Source: Archegozetes longisetosus (Eukaryota; Arthropoda; Arachnida; Sarcoptiformes; Trhypochthoniidae). Taken from it: a stretch of 64,000 nt of DNA. This document shows, piece by piece, positions 41,201-53,550 of the stretch. The notes under the pieces were generated by a model. It was not told where the DNA came from and ran no database searches. It saw only the letters and a list, made by a program, of their open reading frames with translations. The DNA lies in NCBI GenBank assembly GCA_018873245.2, contig JAEMBT020000007.1, positions 5,983,129 through 6,047,128 on the forward strand. The letters run 5' to 3'. The translations under genes were made by a program, and so were the position numbers. Position 1 is the first letter of the stretch. Each line of letters begins with the position of its first letter.

Positions 41201-44200
41201 GTGAAATCAGTTTTAAGAAGTATGTTATTTTGAGCGTCTCGTCCTATACTAAAATTAGACCATCTCAGCTTTTGTTCTTGTGAGATTGCACTTTGTGCTG
41301 GAAGTATACTCTCCCACATACATGTGTCACCATTCTATCGTTCACAAAATCCAGAATATTCATCACATAAGAATCAGATAATCATAATTTCAGGTAAAAG
41401 TTTATACCTCGAAATCACATCTTCCTTTGGGAGGACATGGCTTCTCCATTTCTACCATAACATCATCGATGGCAATCAGTCCATCTCTAGTACTTGAGGC
41501 CACTGCTCCAAAAACAATTTGCCAGCTTAGGGTCGAGTTGATAGTTGCGCGATGACTGTACCAAAAGGGTCCCTGTTCTCCTTTGGCGAACCACAACGGA
41601 CTCAAATAGCTACCAGAACCATCATTTTCTTTTGTGATGTAGAAACTCAGAGATTCACCTCTACTCAAACCTCTCATATAGTATGAAAACGTAACGCACG
41701 AGCCTCTAGTTGGAGCAAATTTTTGCGATATTATCCGATAATCATATGAAACTGCTCCTTCTCCGTCTAATCGACTAAAATCTAAAGCATTATAATGTCC
41801 ACTCAGGGTTTTCAATGTGTGATCAAATGTTTTGATGTATGTATTATTTCCTTGATACAATTGCCAGGAGGCGGCTGTGTTTGAATACAATGGCGTAAAA
41901 CTGCAACTATGCCCCTCTTCAAAAGTACATTGAAACACATTTGTCTTTAATTGACCACATGCCTGATGTGATAATTGGATGTCATCGATTGCAACAACAC
42001 CTGTTTAAGAATAAACAATTTTTAATTTTTCAGCGCCTAAATAATAGAGTTATAAATTTTTATACCATTGAAAACCATTGCAGAGATCGTGAATTGATAT
42101 CCATTCGATAGTTCGTTTGCATCAAATCTAAGAAGATTCCATTTTTCTCCATGGTCATTAAATCGTGATACAATTTGAGATAAGCCATTGTTCGGATTTG
42201 TTATAGTGAAATTAAGATGCGCATAAGAATTGGTTCTCATATAATACCAAAGAGAAACACAAATACTTCCTCTGTAGTTAAAGTTATCAACAGCTGTCAT
42301 ATAGGCATACTTTCTGGAGATACTGCTGGACATGCTAGCAGTATGAATAACATATGCATATCTTCCATATACACTCTGTTTCGAATGATCAAAAGTTGGC
42401 ATCATTGGTAATAAGTCAACATTAATATTATTCAAACTCCATGGATATGTTGGATTGATTTGCCAGTTACAAAAGTTACATAATCGAAATTACAGCTCAA
42501 GTCCATCGACTGTGGAACTGGAATTAATGTTGTAGTCGGTGGAACTACTGTTACACCACCAGGGCCACAAGCTCCTGCTCTATATGTTATGTCATCGAGT
42601 GCTAAATAAGTTGAAGCATCCATTGCCTTGACTTGCAGTGATATTCTAAATGCTACTCCTGATTGTATATTTACACTAACTGGTACCCAATATTTATTTG
42701 TCCTCTGAGCGTTTGGATCGTTTTGACTCGAATAAGTCCATACGGTATTCATATTGTTTCCTATTTTTCATTGAGTGAATCAAATATAGATTTTTCATTT
42801 TTGTTCTTTCCAATATTTCATTTTAGAAACATATTTGACTCAAAATGTACCCTAACCCATTTATAGTGAACGTGTCTGTGTAATCACAAGCGCTGGCTAC
42901 ATGCAGCATTTAAGAGTTGTGAGTTCTGTGTTTGGTATGGAACATAGTGTTCAATATAAGTGTGTTAGGGAGTTGCTATTTTCTGTAATTATAGCTTTCA
43001 AATAATTTTCCATTTTCTAAGGCTTAGTTCAAGATCAAAAGCTAAGAAGTGACTCTAAAAATATACTTTCAAACAATATTCAGTTGAAATAAATACCTGA
43101 ACTGTCGATCAAAATGATTTTGAATGAATTTCTGGCCTCATTGAAAGTCATAGTCATATAATAGAAGGTAAAACATGAGGCTGATGTTTGTGGCACAAAT
43201 TCACTGTTAAGTATCATAGTATAGGATTCTGATGGTCCTAATCTCGAGAAATCTGTATACATGAACATTCCAGACATAGGCGACTGACGATCTCTCGGAG
43301 GATAAATGAATTTCATAACTCTGCCATCTTCAACACGACCAAAGCCGTGATCCCAAATCCATTGAGTGGTTTCATCTCTAGTCCAGCCACATATATCAAC
43401 ATTAAAATCGCAATTAATAACTGGAGGACAAGCTAAAGGTTTCAAAGTTATATCGTCGATATCCACAGGTGACACTTGAGAAGCTTAACATGAAATCATA
43501 AAGTTTTAGACGTTAGTGCATGAATTATAAAAGGTAATCATGTAGTATGCGATCCCGATATCATATGTGAGAATTTACAAATTTACAACCTATAAGTTTA
43601 TACACAATATCCTTTAAGTATAAAATTATAAATAAAATAAAATAACATAACAATCATAAAATTAATAAATATTGTGGTAAAATTTATAAAATGATAAAAA
43701 AATATTAAAGAAAAACTCTGCGAATATCACTAAGATTTGAAAACATATTTAGCTCTATTAATTGACCGCCACCACGCTTTGGCAAAGTAACTTGGAAGAA
43801 GTTCAGGCGTAAATCTATGCATACAATAGGGAATTTTGAACTTTAAATGGCCCTATAGACATTCCATACTTTGAGTGTTAACACTACTATCATGATTCAA
43901 GAAATTATGTTGATGGTTGACGGCGTCATGTTCATAACCATTTTCTGTTAGACACCGATAAGCAGCCCATTCGTCCAACCAGATCCAAGTTCCAATAGCT
44001 GATTCACGTTGCATAATATGAAGCCTTCGCCGGTCACAAAGGCTAACCACAAAGTAGCGACGCTCCAGAACCTCTTTGCCTTCCAAATGGTGGCGCCAAA
44101 CTAGATCGAAGATCCAAGGTCCAGATAGCCACGCACCATAATCACGGATATTTTCAATAACTTGACTTCGTCGATTCGACGTGATGTCCAGGACCATCCA

Positions 44201-47200
44201 TTTTCTCCCGGCGGTCAAACATTTTCACACAAACGTCGCGGCAAAGGTTGAACCAGACAACAATTGTCTTATTGCTTCAACTGGTCAGTTGTTCAATTAT
44301 GGCCTGTGGCGAATCGAAAGATCAGTAGTAACACACTTCGAGAATCTGAAGAGGCGTCAGGTTAGTATTACAGAGCTTATTGAGATCGTTGAAGTGAAAT
44401 AAGCGATTATCTGAGCGAATAAATCGATAAGTTTTGCAACTGGTGCAACGAAAAGATTTATAAGATCTGCCTTTACTGTTTCTTCGCGAAACCTGCTTCA
44501 TTTGAGAGCCACAATGGCCACAGTCGGGTAAATCAGGCCCACTGGCCAGTAGCTGATGCTTTTGTAAAAAAGTAACACAGGTTTCATCGTCCTTAATTAT
44601 TGAGTTAAAATCAATTGCCTTCATCATGACTTTTAGGACTACTAGAAATAAACTGATGCAAAAAGCTGTACTGACATGTCTCTTATAGAGACTAAGAATG
44701 GACTACAAGATTCTAAAATTATTTTACTCATTATCACAAAAATTTCCACTGGAAATTCACAGTATATTGATTTGTAAAGTACGTTGATAGTGAATGACTC
44801 TTTTACATACATTTCTAAAGTTCGGATCGCACTTATAGCATACTACACTTATGGGATCACGTATTACGTGATTACCTTATAAAAATCGTTTAAGAATTAC
44901 CTAAATGTGTTGCTCTGATGACAATTCTTTGGTTTGTTCCAAGTTGTAAAGAGACACTCGCTCTGTGCCATGTCTCTTTAGGAAACGTCATATTAGAAGT
45001 CCAAACAATTGCTCGCGTTCCAGAACTTGATAGAAGTGATACATCGATTGTATTCAGTGTACTCAGGTGTCTCCAATACCAAAATTGAAGACATTGTGAT
45101 CCAAAACTGTAAGGTAATTGTGGACTTGAAATTGTTGTCACATCATTCATATTGCCTTCAAAGATTGAGAAATTCAAATAATTAGTTTGAATAGTTTCAA
45201 ACTCTAAGACTAAAGAATACCATTGGCTGCTTCCAAAAAGTGTCCATATGCTGTTTCGGTTGTGTGATCGTACTTGTCTGACTGCCAATTAGCATCTGAT
45301 GCCTGTATTAATTTAAACATATACGGACCTCCGTTTATATTCGAAGGAATCCAACCACATAATCCACTTTCAAAGTCACACGTTTGAGTCATCGGACACT
45401 GACCTGCCGTCGCAGTGAACTGATCCAATGCAACTGCTCCACCACCAGAATAGATTATAAATTTCAACTACAGTAAAAGCATAGGTTTTAAGATTTATTT
45501 TTTATTCAAAACGATACATAAGTCAATAAGCTCAATATAAAGTCTTCACAGATGGAAACCTTCGACGCTCGCTCTAACACTAGCGGTAAAAGTTCGGTTC
45601 TCAGGCTCGCACTTGAGCCGAGGCTCATGAATCGATCGTTTAGCATGTTTACATTAGATATTAATCACATTTTTAAAATGATATAATAGGCTCTTAAGGA
45701 AAATTGAAATCGAGAAATAGGATTTAAGTCAATACAGCACTCCAATTATTATTTATTAGTATTAGTTCGGTTAAAGGGATAACATAGAAGACGACGTAAA
45801 AGTCAACAAATACAGGTTAAAATGTACGACCTAACAAATTTACATACAATCGATTTTTTTATCTATCAGGCAATTTTTGAAAAAGTATATAATTTAAGGC
45901 ATTTTTTAGTTAAAGATTAATATAGCTATCAATAATTATGTATTTTATTTAATGTTAAGTTTTTGCATAAGCTAATAATTACTAATATCTATATTAGTCT
46001 TTAAAAATTGCCTTAAATCATATACATTTTCAAAAATTGTCTGATAGGTGAACAAATCGACTATATGTAAATTTGTTCATTATTTAATTTAGACCAATTT
46101 GAATTAAAGAACCTAGTAAAATTTTATAAAACTTTCAATTACAGTCTAATTGGTTTGTAACGAACTTGTTTATAGCGAAAACCTGCTTATAACTAGCCAT
46201 GTCGTTGGAACCGAACACCAATCGCATAAATTCCTTTGTAAAACGATCGTTTATAGAGAAGTTGCTTATAACGGAAGCCAGCTTTCAACAAGCGAACTCC
46301 AGTTACAACAAACGCTTTTTGCAACACGGACCTGTTCGTTATAAACGAGTTAGACTGTACTTATAAAATAATTAACCAAAAATTAAATATATCGCTTCCT
46401 GATACTCGAAATCATCCTAATTGAGTACTTTAGATAAATTGTTAATTAAACCTCAAAAGCACAATCTCAGCAGCCAATTTTTTCATAATCCTGAACACCT
46501 TATTTTAGTGTATATTTTAACCAAAAGGGTCATTGTACAATATATACCATCCCATCCTACTACAGTATACGCCACCCCTGGACCTACTACAGTATTCGCC
46601 ACCCTTGGACCTACTATAGTATATACTACCTATCAGGTTAGGTTGATTAGGTGGGTTAAGTGGGTTATGTGGATTATGTGGGTTAGGTGAGTTACGTATG
46701 TTACATAAGTTAGGTCTGGTTTCAACAGGTTAGGTTAGGTCTGTATATGTTAGATCTGTTCTGGACAGATTTGGTTAGGTCTAAAACGTTGTAGAAATTC
46801 ACAATAATACGCGGATATTCTCTGAAATCTTTGAAGAATTTAAAATGAACTCTTACTTTTTCAGTGTACTGTAATAGGGAATTTTAGTTGCATTACATTG
46901 TATTCAGATTTTTAAAGCATTGATCTGGTTATTTAATTGCATACATAATATTCAATAAAAATGCACGAATTGGGGCTCTGAGATGGAGAATTTAATTAAT
47001 GCTTGAAGTGATGGTATGTACTATAGTTGGTCCAGGGGTGGCGTATACTGTAGAATGGCCGCCAAAAGTTATAGAATCGCTTCCGGGCAGCCAGAAGACT
47101 TCCTTGTAAAAATTACTCACTCTGAAGCTAGAAGTTTGAGCTGGAATACTGATCCTATAGTTGTGCCACATATCTCCTGCTGGATAACGTCTCGACCAAA

Positions 47201-47887
47201 TTAATTTTTGTGAAGATTGAGGTAATAAATACAATTCAATTTTGTTGGCGTCGACGCCGTGTATATAGTAGTAGAACGAGAAACAAATGGGACTACTCGT
47301 CGGTGCGATCAGAACCGATTGTAAGGCTCCTGTTGCAGGACTACTTTCTTTAGAGTTGGATTGAAGATCTGAATGAACATTCCTATTAATTAAAATTTGA
47401 TTCGTTCAATACTTCAGGTTTCAAAATATTGTTTATAAGTCAGTTTTCGACTAGAATTCAATAGTAGTTGAACTGTTGTATGTAAAGTCAATATGACTTT
47501 AACGTCTTAACACTTGCAGTTTCAGGACATGAGCTTAAACTTGAATTTTATAACCTATACTTATATTTCTCACCAGCATTATTATAAGGCGCTAAAGCAC
47601 CCGTGAAGTTGACTGTTCTTGTACTGAAACTCTTCCATTGCCAATTTGATTGGTATTGAGATTTCAATGGATCCCAATTGCACAAATTCGAAGCTACATC
47701 GAAAGTGCAGCCAATTTGATAGTCTTAATAGAAAAGATAGAAAAAATAGTTAAAGCCTTTAGAACCAATTAAATTGTTCGAACTGTTTGCCTTACAATTG
47801 TACAGTTGCTGGCCATTTATCGAACTAAGCAAACTTAAATTTTTAAAATAAAAAAATAAGTGCGATTTTATTAAAAGATCGCAACAT
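32292..47887 (-). CDS. Giant MAM/LDLa type I membrane protein, copy B
   Basis: Seen exons: signal-peptide exon about 47796-47887 (frame broken), then 47574-47723, 47121-47368, 45221-45467, 44901-45155, 43097-43493, 42066-42760, 41408-42000, 40822-41334, 40619-40757, 40461-40553, 40184-40354, 39564-40106, 39197-39499, 38719-39132, 38226-38659, 37687-38135, 37052-37568, 35916-36533, 34823-35831, 34187-34756, 32810-34117, 32292-32536. The order of about 17 MAM and 5 LDLa modules, the transmembrane helix ([15 protein letters not shown]) and a His/Asp-rich tail match copy A. Single-base losses break the frame at about 35385, 37862 and 42475. The first exon starts MLRSFNK like copy A (MLRE) but shifts frame inside a T-rich run, so the true start is unsure. 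Introns 3 and 5 carry three MITEs and a Merlin element. Likely a cell-surface adhesion or binding protein; ligand unknown. Confidence 0.83.
32602..32701. mobile_element. 100-bp pogo/Tigger-type MITE in the last intron of copy B
   Basis: Perfect 23-base inverted ends beginning CAGTAATACTTCGATATAG occupy 32602-32624 and 32679-32701. TA lies on the left; on the right CA replaces the expected TA, a single-base decay. The ends resemble the CAG...TCGATATA termini of pogo/Tigger elements. Confidence 0.8.
43533..44876 (-). mobile_element. Merlin DNA transposon in intron 5 of MAM copy B
   Basis: A perfect 8-bp duplication TTATAAAA (43525-43532 and 44877-44884) flanks 24-base inverted ends starting GGTAATCA and ending TGATTACC, with four mismatches. 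The 1.34 kb body carries an ISXO2/IS1016-type transposase remnant on the minus strand. Duplication size, end pattern and transposase all agree with the Merlin superfamily. The insertion is 16 bases downstream of the host splice donor at 44900, so splicing could have been spared. Confidence 0.92.
43853..44627 (-). pseudogene. Merlin (ISXO2/IS1016-like) transposase, frameshifted
   Basis: The first part (44322-44627) starts at a real ATG and has the zinc-ribbon pattern CGHCGSQM...CTSCKTYRF typical of the N-terminus. The second part (43853-44218) carries the DDE-core landmarks DEWAAY, VNHQHNF and NTQSME. The two parts lie in different frames with a degraded stretch of about 100 bases between them, so the enzyme is dead. 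The third acidic residue is present (ME after NTQS). Confidence 0.85.
45833..46079. mobile_element. Palindromic foldback MITE
   Basis: Two inverted arms of about 95 bases (45833-45925 and 45990-46079) share CAAATTTACATA, CTATCAGGCAATTTTTGAAAA-type and TTTAAGGCA words, separated by about 60 bases. No coding capacity and no clear target duplication. Confidence 0.7.
46142..46357. mobile_element. 216-bp pogo/Tigger-type MITE
   Basis: Inverted ends CAGTCTAATTGGTTTGTAAC (left) and CAGTCTAACTCGTTTATAAC (right, other strand) are flanked by TA on both sides (46140-46141 and 46358-46359). The ends and the repeated TTATAACGAA words are typical of pogo/Tigger derivatives. No open reading frame. Confidence 0.82.
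46563..47050. mobile_element. 488-bp Tc1/pogo-type MITE with GGTTAG-like core
   Basis: Perfect inverted ends CAGTATACGCCACCCCTGG are flanked by TA (46561-46562 and 47051-47052). The left end is partly tandemly repeated (TACAGTATTCGCCACCCTTGG at 46588). The interior has a degenerate TTAGGT/GGGTTA run at about 46635-46760. Confidence 0.83.
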
Positions 47888-49330
47888 TGTTTTATTTTAA
47901 TATTTGAATTAAAATATCATATTAAAATCTTGAATGAGTACTTTCTAATTGTATGATTTGGTCGAACAGTATTTTCGACGAGTTAAAGCTAAATGGTTGA
48001 CGAGGGTTAATTAGAATCTTTTTACTTTAATGACTCTATAGTATGTCAGAAATAATGGGCGTTTAGAGATTTTGATTATCGAAAAGGATTTGATTATTCG
48101 TGCTGATTGTCAAAATTTCACTACTTTTTGTTAAGTGGAGTAAATTGACTATATTATCTGTTCATTTATCATATTATACAAAATTGATACAGAATACAAC
48201 TAAATTTTAGGGTCAAGTATGATTAGTATAGAAACTTTGCATAAGTATTTCTTAAAGCAATACTTTAAGGAATTTTTTTCTAATTCCGTCACTTTCTTGA
48301 TTTGGTTATATTTCAATAATTGACATAATTTTAATAGAGTCAAACCAAATACATTAGTATCTATTAGGTGACCCTACTAGTGATAAATAATATATTGTTT
48401 TTCTTATGATAAAAAAGACAACAATAACAAACTTTGATTAGTAATTTAAATCGATATCAGTGCTGATGAGCACAATGCTGATAATCATATAGAAAATGTT
48501 AAGCTCTTTCTCTCAACAATATATTTCCTATTGAGGACTTTTACGCATTTTAATGCAAGTTTGAATATTACTTGCAATGTATTTCTCTATTCAATAGAAT
48601 TTCTACAAATACTCACCCAATATTGATCAAGCCCAACCAATAGCTAATTCTCGGTATTCACGCAAGTTTGACCTAATTATAGACTATAGTTTAGTCTGAA
48701 TCGTAAATTTCAGTAAGATTTTAGGCTATTTGATGCGAATAATTGATAATTAATTGACAATTGGCCAACTGATGATTTCAGAGTATTTGTGATTGCAGAC
48801 TATCATATGACATGTGAGTTATATTGTGAGATCAAAAACAGATCCTTGTTTTCGATTTCACAGTATTCAGGTCATTTGGACAATCCCTTTCTTTCTTGCC
48901 CATCATTGTCGCCTAAGGATACAAACTGACCACTGGATATAGGGCAGGGTTGTTTGTGTCCTCTTTTCTTTAAATGAAAATTCTAAAGAAAATTCTCTGG
49001 AAGCAAGAGTAACGAGGTCGCCAACGTGTTCTCAATTAGTAGTTGGTCAGTTAGTGACCAATAATAAACATTTCTAGAAAATCTTCCATAGATACGTAAA
49101 CAACTCCTGGCCTTATATAAAGGAGTAAAGAAATTCTCTTCACTTCCTAAACTCTTCAGACTAAGTGATCTCTCAGAGGGGCCAACACTAACAGTGAATT
49201 TTTAAAATCTAAACTTTTGAGTATCTAAACATTTTTTGTATAGTTTCTTTTAATAAACTTTGATTTTCTTTTAAAACTGTATAAGTTTTGATTGTTGAAC
49301 TTAGCAGAGAACTAAATTGAAATAAAACGG
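47888..49330. other. Spacer upstream of copy B; possible solo LTR at its right end
   Basis: 47888-48040 resembles the flank of copy C (31060-31180) and so should hold the copy B promoter. Beyond that no gene is seen. At 49112-49118 TATATAA is followed about 135 bases later by AATAAA (about 49252), a spacing like that of a retroelement LTR, but no matching second LTR or primer-binding site was found. Confidence 0.35.
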
Positions 49331-51440
49331 CTAAGGCTATTTATACAGACCTTTCTGTACAAATAGCTGTCCCAATAGCTATCAGCTATTTGTACAGAAA
49401 AAAATTAAATCAAGAAAGTTTTTCAAAAATAACATTCACTTTCTTGACAAATATAAAATTCAAAATAAATAAAGCTTATAGTCTATTAATCCTTTAGGGA
49501 ACATGTGTATGGGATTAGACTTTTGGTCAATCGAGATATTAAGGAAGTGGACGTGCTTCTTAGACACTTTTTAAACAACATCTATCACACTTCATATCTA
49601 GTGTCTACTAATCACACTCCATTTGTCCACACCTCAAAAAAATTGACTCAATCCACTTTTTAAAAATGTACCCATAACACGCCCCATGTACCCAGCACTG
49701 CCTAAGTTACGTGGGTAGTACAAGTGACCATCCCCTATCAGGTCATACCCATAGTGATGACTCCGCCCACATTTAAAAAGTTAAAGATCTCTAAAATATT
49801 CATAATTCGAATCCAATTTTGAGTTTGTAGTACACTTTACGATTAGATTATAGTAATAATGCAGAACCAAGGTGGGAGGGGTTACAGTGGGAGTATAATA
49901 ACCGCAAATGCGGTACCTCATCTTCATATTAAAGAACCCACATTTATAGAGCTACATCTACTCATTTCGGAGATATAAAAGTGCTTAAAATATGGTGTAG
50001 ACTGAGCATAACTCTTATAGCTAGGTCTAACGATATACATTATTTGATTATAGCCCTCGCATATTGTCCTGAACCATTGCAATAATCTAACTAATATTTA
50101 AAGAAAATCAATATTTTTTTGAAGATTAAAAAATTTTGGTATGCAGCTAGGGGTAATCTGTACACGCCCTTATTTAACGCTCAATTTCGCGTCGATTGAG
50201 CCAAGCCCGCAATCTTCCGCCTATCCGTTACCGAGTTATGTACAAACTTTGGAAAGAGGAGTAGCCCCCATTGAGGTGGGGTCACAATCTTTACTCAGTC
50301 AGTTGAGTCCAACCATATATATATAGTATGTCTGCAACTCCACCCACTTTGGTTCTGCATTATTACCATAAAATAATCCAATTTACAAATACAGGTCAAA
50401 TACGAGGTCCTAGAGACATAATTAAGTGACGGTTAGACTCCCCCCTCATATAGCACAAGTGGGTTTGGTAAAATTTTAGCTCCATCCACTTTTTAAAATA
50501 GAAACTTCCTGTTTCTCAAGTCACTATTCGTCAAAAATTTAGCCGAATTTTGTTTCCCCAATGGGTACTTAGCCCTTATACCTCGTCAAGGCATCAGACA
50601 TAAAGGGATTGGACCCTTAAAAAGTCTTTCTTATCTAAGATTCACATTCATTAATTTCATTTTAGTCATCTGTTAGCAAAATTGCCCTTTAATGGCCAAC
50701 TTCTTTGTGACGGATACTTTGAAGGAGTTAGGGGCTAAGTACCCATTGGGAAAACAAAATTTGGCAAACTTTGTGACGAAAAGTGACTTGAGAAAATCAG
50801 TGTTTTATAAAAAAGAGCTGGGCTAAAATTTGACCATATCCACTTGTACCAATAGACGAGGAGAGTTCAATGATACCTTAGTTGTATCTCTAAGACCCCA
50901 CGTTTAGCCTATGGTCGGTCGTAAAGTGTACCCCAACCCCAAAGTGGAATTCGAACTAAGGATATTTGAGATTTTAAACTTTTCAACAGTGGGCAGAGTC
51001 ATCGCTATGGGTGTAACCTGATAGAGTAGTCACTTGTACCATCCATGTAATTTTGGCAATACTGGGGTACATGGAGGCATGTTATGGGTACTTTTAAAAA
51101 TTGGGCGGAGTCAATTTTTGGGGATGGACAAGTAGAGTATGTTTAGAAGACATTAGTTATAAAGTGTGATGGACGTGGCATTTAACGTGCCATTAACGCG
51201 TCTATTTCATTAATCTCCCTTCTAACTTATTTTTCTAATCAAAACGAAAGTGAGTAAAATGATTTCAGTTTGAACAACATTGAAGTTCGATTTGAATAAT
51301 AATTTAGTAACTAATTTACAAGTTTTTACCTCATATTCTTTAGTAATGAAAAATATCTGTACAAATAACCTCTGACTATTTATACAGAAAAGTCTGTACA
51401 AATAGCCGACAGCTATTTGTACGGACTTCTGTACAAATAG
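49331..51440. mobile_element. Nested foldback (multiple palindrome) element
   Basis: Four inverted-repeat pairs are seen. The outer pair is built of CTATTTGTACAGA words (49337-49400 with 51358-51433). A long pair shares ATCACACT, TTGTCCA, GTACCCATAACA and CATACCCATAG (about 49548-49830 with 50930-51190). Inside these are two more pairs: 49852-49880 with 50341-50368 (TAATAATGCAGAACCAA) and about 50400-50600 with 50700-50900 (ATGGGTACTTAGCCC). No open frame with recognisable coding content. It is probably one large foldback element with later insertions. Confidence 0.7.
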
Positions 51441-53550
51441 ACTGCCAAATAAAACCTCTGCAATAAATTGAAATGCGTTTACCTCTAAAATCAAGAAGTT
51501 AAGATCAAAAGGAGGAGGGAAACTTGGGTTGTAACTGGGCGGAGCGATTTGAGGTCGCCAATATAACCCTCTTGGACAGTCTCATAATGTGACAAAATAT
51601 TAAATCTTAGTTATGTATAGTTTGGGAATAAAACGAATTATTGTTACATTTTTATAATGGAGTCATGGAGAAATGAGTTTTTAAAAAATTATTTGACCCC
51701 TTTGTCCCCTAGAGAACGATATTAGGCTTATATTGTATTGAAGGCGAAGGGTTAGATCTATTTTTAGTAAAGATAGGAATGGGATTCTAACTCCAACCTC
51801 TCGTACTGGTCAAACAAAATTGACCTACGATATCTACAAATTCAAATTGCAGTTCTTTTGAGCAATTACTATGAAGAATCCCATAGTAAATATTTCGAAC
51901 TGTAGCAAAAAAATTTTATTGTTTTGCAAGTATATACAAAAGCTCTCACACATAACTTTAGGTAGTTGTATAGATTAGAATAAAGTAATAGGATCCCAAG
52001 TATAGTTAGAATCCTGTCAAGTATCGCAAGCCAGTCACTATACGCAGTATTCAGGCCGCAACAATAACAATAACAGATGTTTAAAATAATGCAGTATGTA
52101 CCAATTTTAATCGAAAATTCGTGAAACAGAAAAACAAGAGAAAAAAGAAACTCAGTGATTCAGGAAACCTCAGGGATATTTGAGTAATAAATTTTCTGAG
52201 AAAATCTCTGTAAGTGGATATATCTGTGATAGTTGCTATAAGTATTATAGTAGATCCCTTCATTCATAATGAAAGCAGAGCTCAAACTTCGAGTTCTCAA
52301 ACGAGCATGTCATCAGAAATAGCAGTTAGAAATAAATAGTAAAACAAATATAGTTAATATAAAAACAGCGATATTTGACGAACATCATTGCCTACCTAGT
52401 ATGCGGATTATTAATCCGTAATAGACTTCTGGCCAAAGCAGCATTAAAAGCATACATTAGTGAATGATCTTCATAAAAGACGGCGCTCGATGTTGCGAGC
52501 AACATCTCATAAAAGATGGAGAAAATTGAACTGAATTCAGATTCGTTGACAAGATTACAAACTGTTATGGACATACATAGTAGCAATAAAATCACAAAAC
52601 CAAACTACTCGACTCACTATGTAATGAAGTGAATAGGCAGGGACACCATTGCCTTCATCAGTGTGAATCATGGAGTGATACTGATTACAAATCCACGACA
52701 GTCTTCACAAAAGCACAAATTGAAACTATTAAAGACATATACATAAGCCTCAAATATTTCAAAATCAGATCTGTGTTCGCGGCACCCGCAATTTGCTTGA
52801 CGAAAATCAGATCAGGTATTACTAATAAGCATTTGTCAGTCCTCTTCAAAATTGAGACTAAAAATATTAAGAAATGCATTGCAGCGTTGAGAAAAGAATT
52901 GGTAGACAAATTAGTTGACAATAAATTAGGATTAAAAATGTCACCCGATAAGTGCTAAAAGAAAATGACAATATTCGCGAGAGAATTGTTCACTGAAAAT
53001 AATAACATAGCAACACTCTCGGATGGCACTTATGTGTGCATTCAGAAAAGTTCAAACAACAGATTCCGACGTAAGATGTAGAGTGTTCAAAGGAGAAGTT
53101 TGCCGTACGCTGTCCTAAGATGGATATATGCTTGATGTATATAGACCATACCCTGCAAGAATGAACGGTTCAGAAATAATAAAACAAATTTTCACAACCG
53201 ATCAATATGTAAACCTGTTTGAGAACAATGATCAATTCATAGTAGATAGGGGATTCCGTGACGTAAAAATATTCCTTGAAAACAAAGAATATAAAGTCCG
53301 AATGCCTGAACTAAAACAAAAATCTCGAAATCAGTTGACTACCGACCAGGCTAATAAATCATGGTTTGTTATAAAAATACATTATATGGTGAAAATCGTG
53401 ATTGGGAAACAATCAGTTTGTAACTTCGATCAAATCCGCCAAAATTCAACACTGAATTCATTAGAAGCAGACTTTAAAATAGCGGCATCGCTAATTAATG
53501 AGTTCTTCAAGCCGCCAAATCCTGACTCTAACGAGTCATTTAAAGTCCAA

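Larger units (their letters stand above)
45468..47120 (-). other. Intron 3 of MAM copy B, expanded by three MITEs
   Basis: The equivalent intron in copy A (25579-25676) is under 100 bases. The copy B intron is about 1.65 kb and contains three separate inverted-repeat elements at 45833-46079, 46142-46357 and 46563-47050. The remaining sequence shows nothing recognisable. Confidence 0.7.

Noticed and set aside
46421..46690. Plus-strand frame of 89 codons
   Set aside because: It runs through the tandem left end and GGTTAG-like core of the MITE at 46563-47050; repeat-derived.
49080..49330. Solo LTR of a retroelement
   Set aside because: TATA-like and AATAAA words are spaced suggestively, but there is no second LTR, no TG...CA border and no target duplication; kept only as a remark.
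50141..50326. Plus-strand frame of 61 codons
   Set aside because: It lies inside nested inverted repeats, with no motif and no conserved start context.
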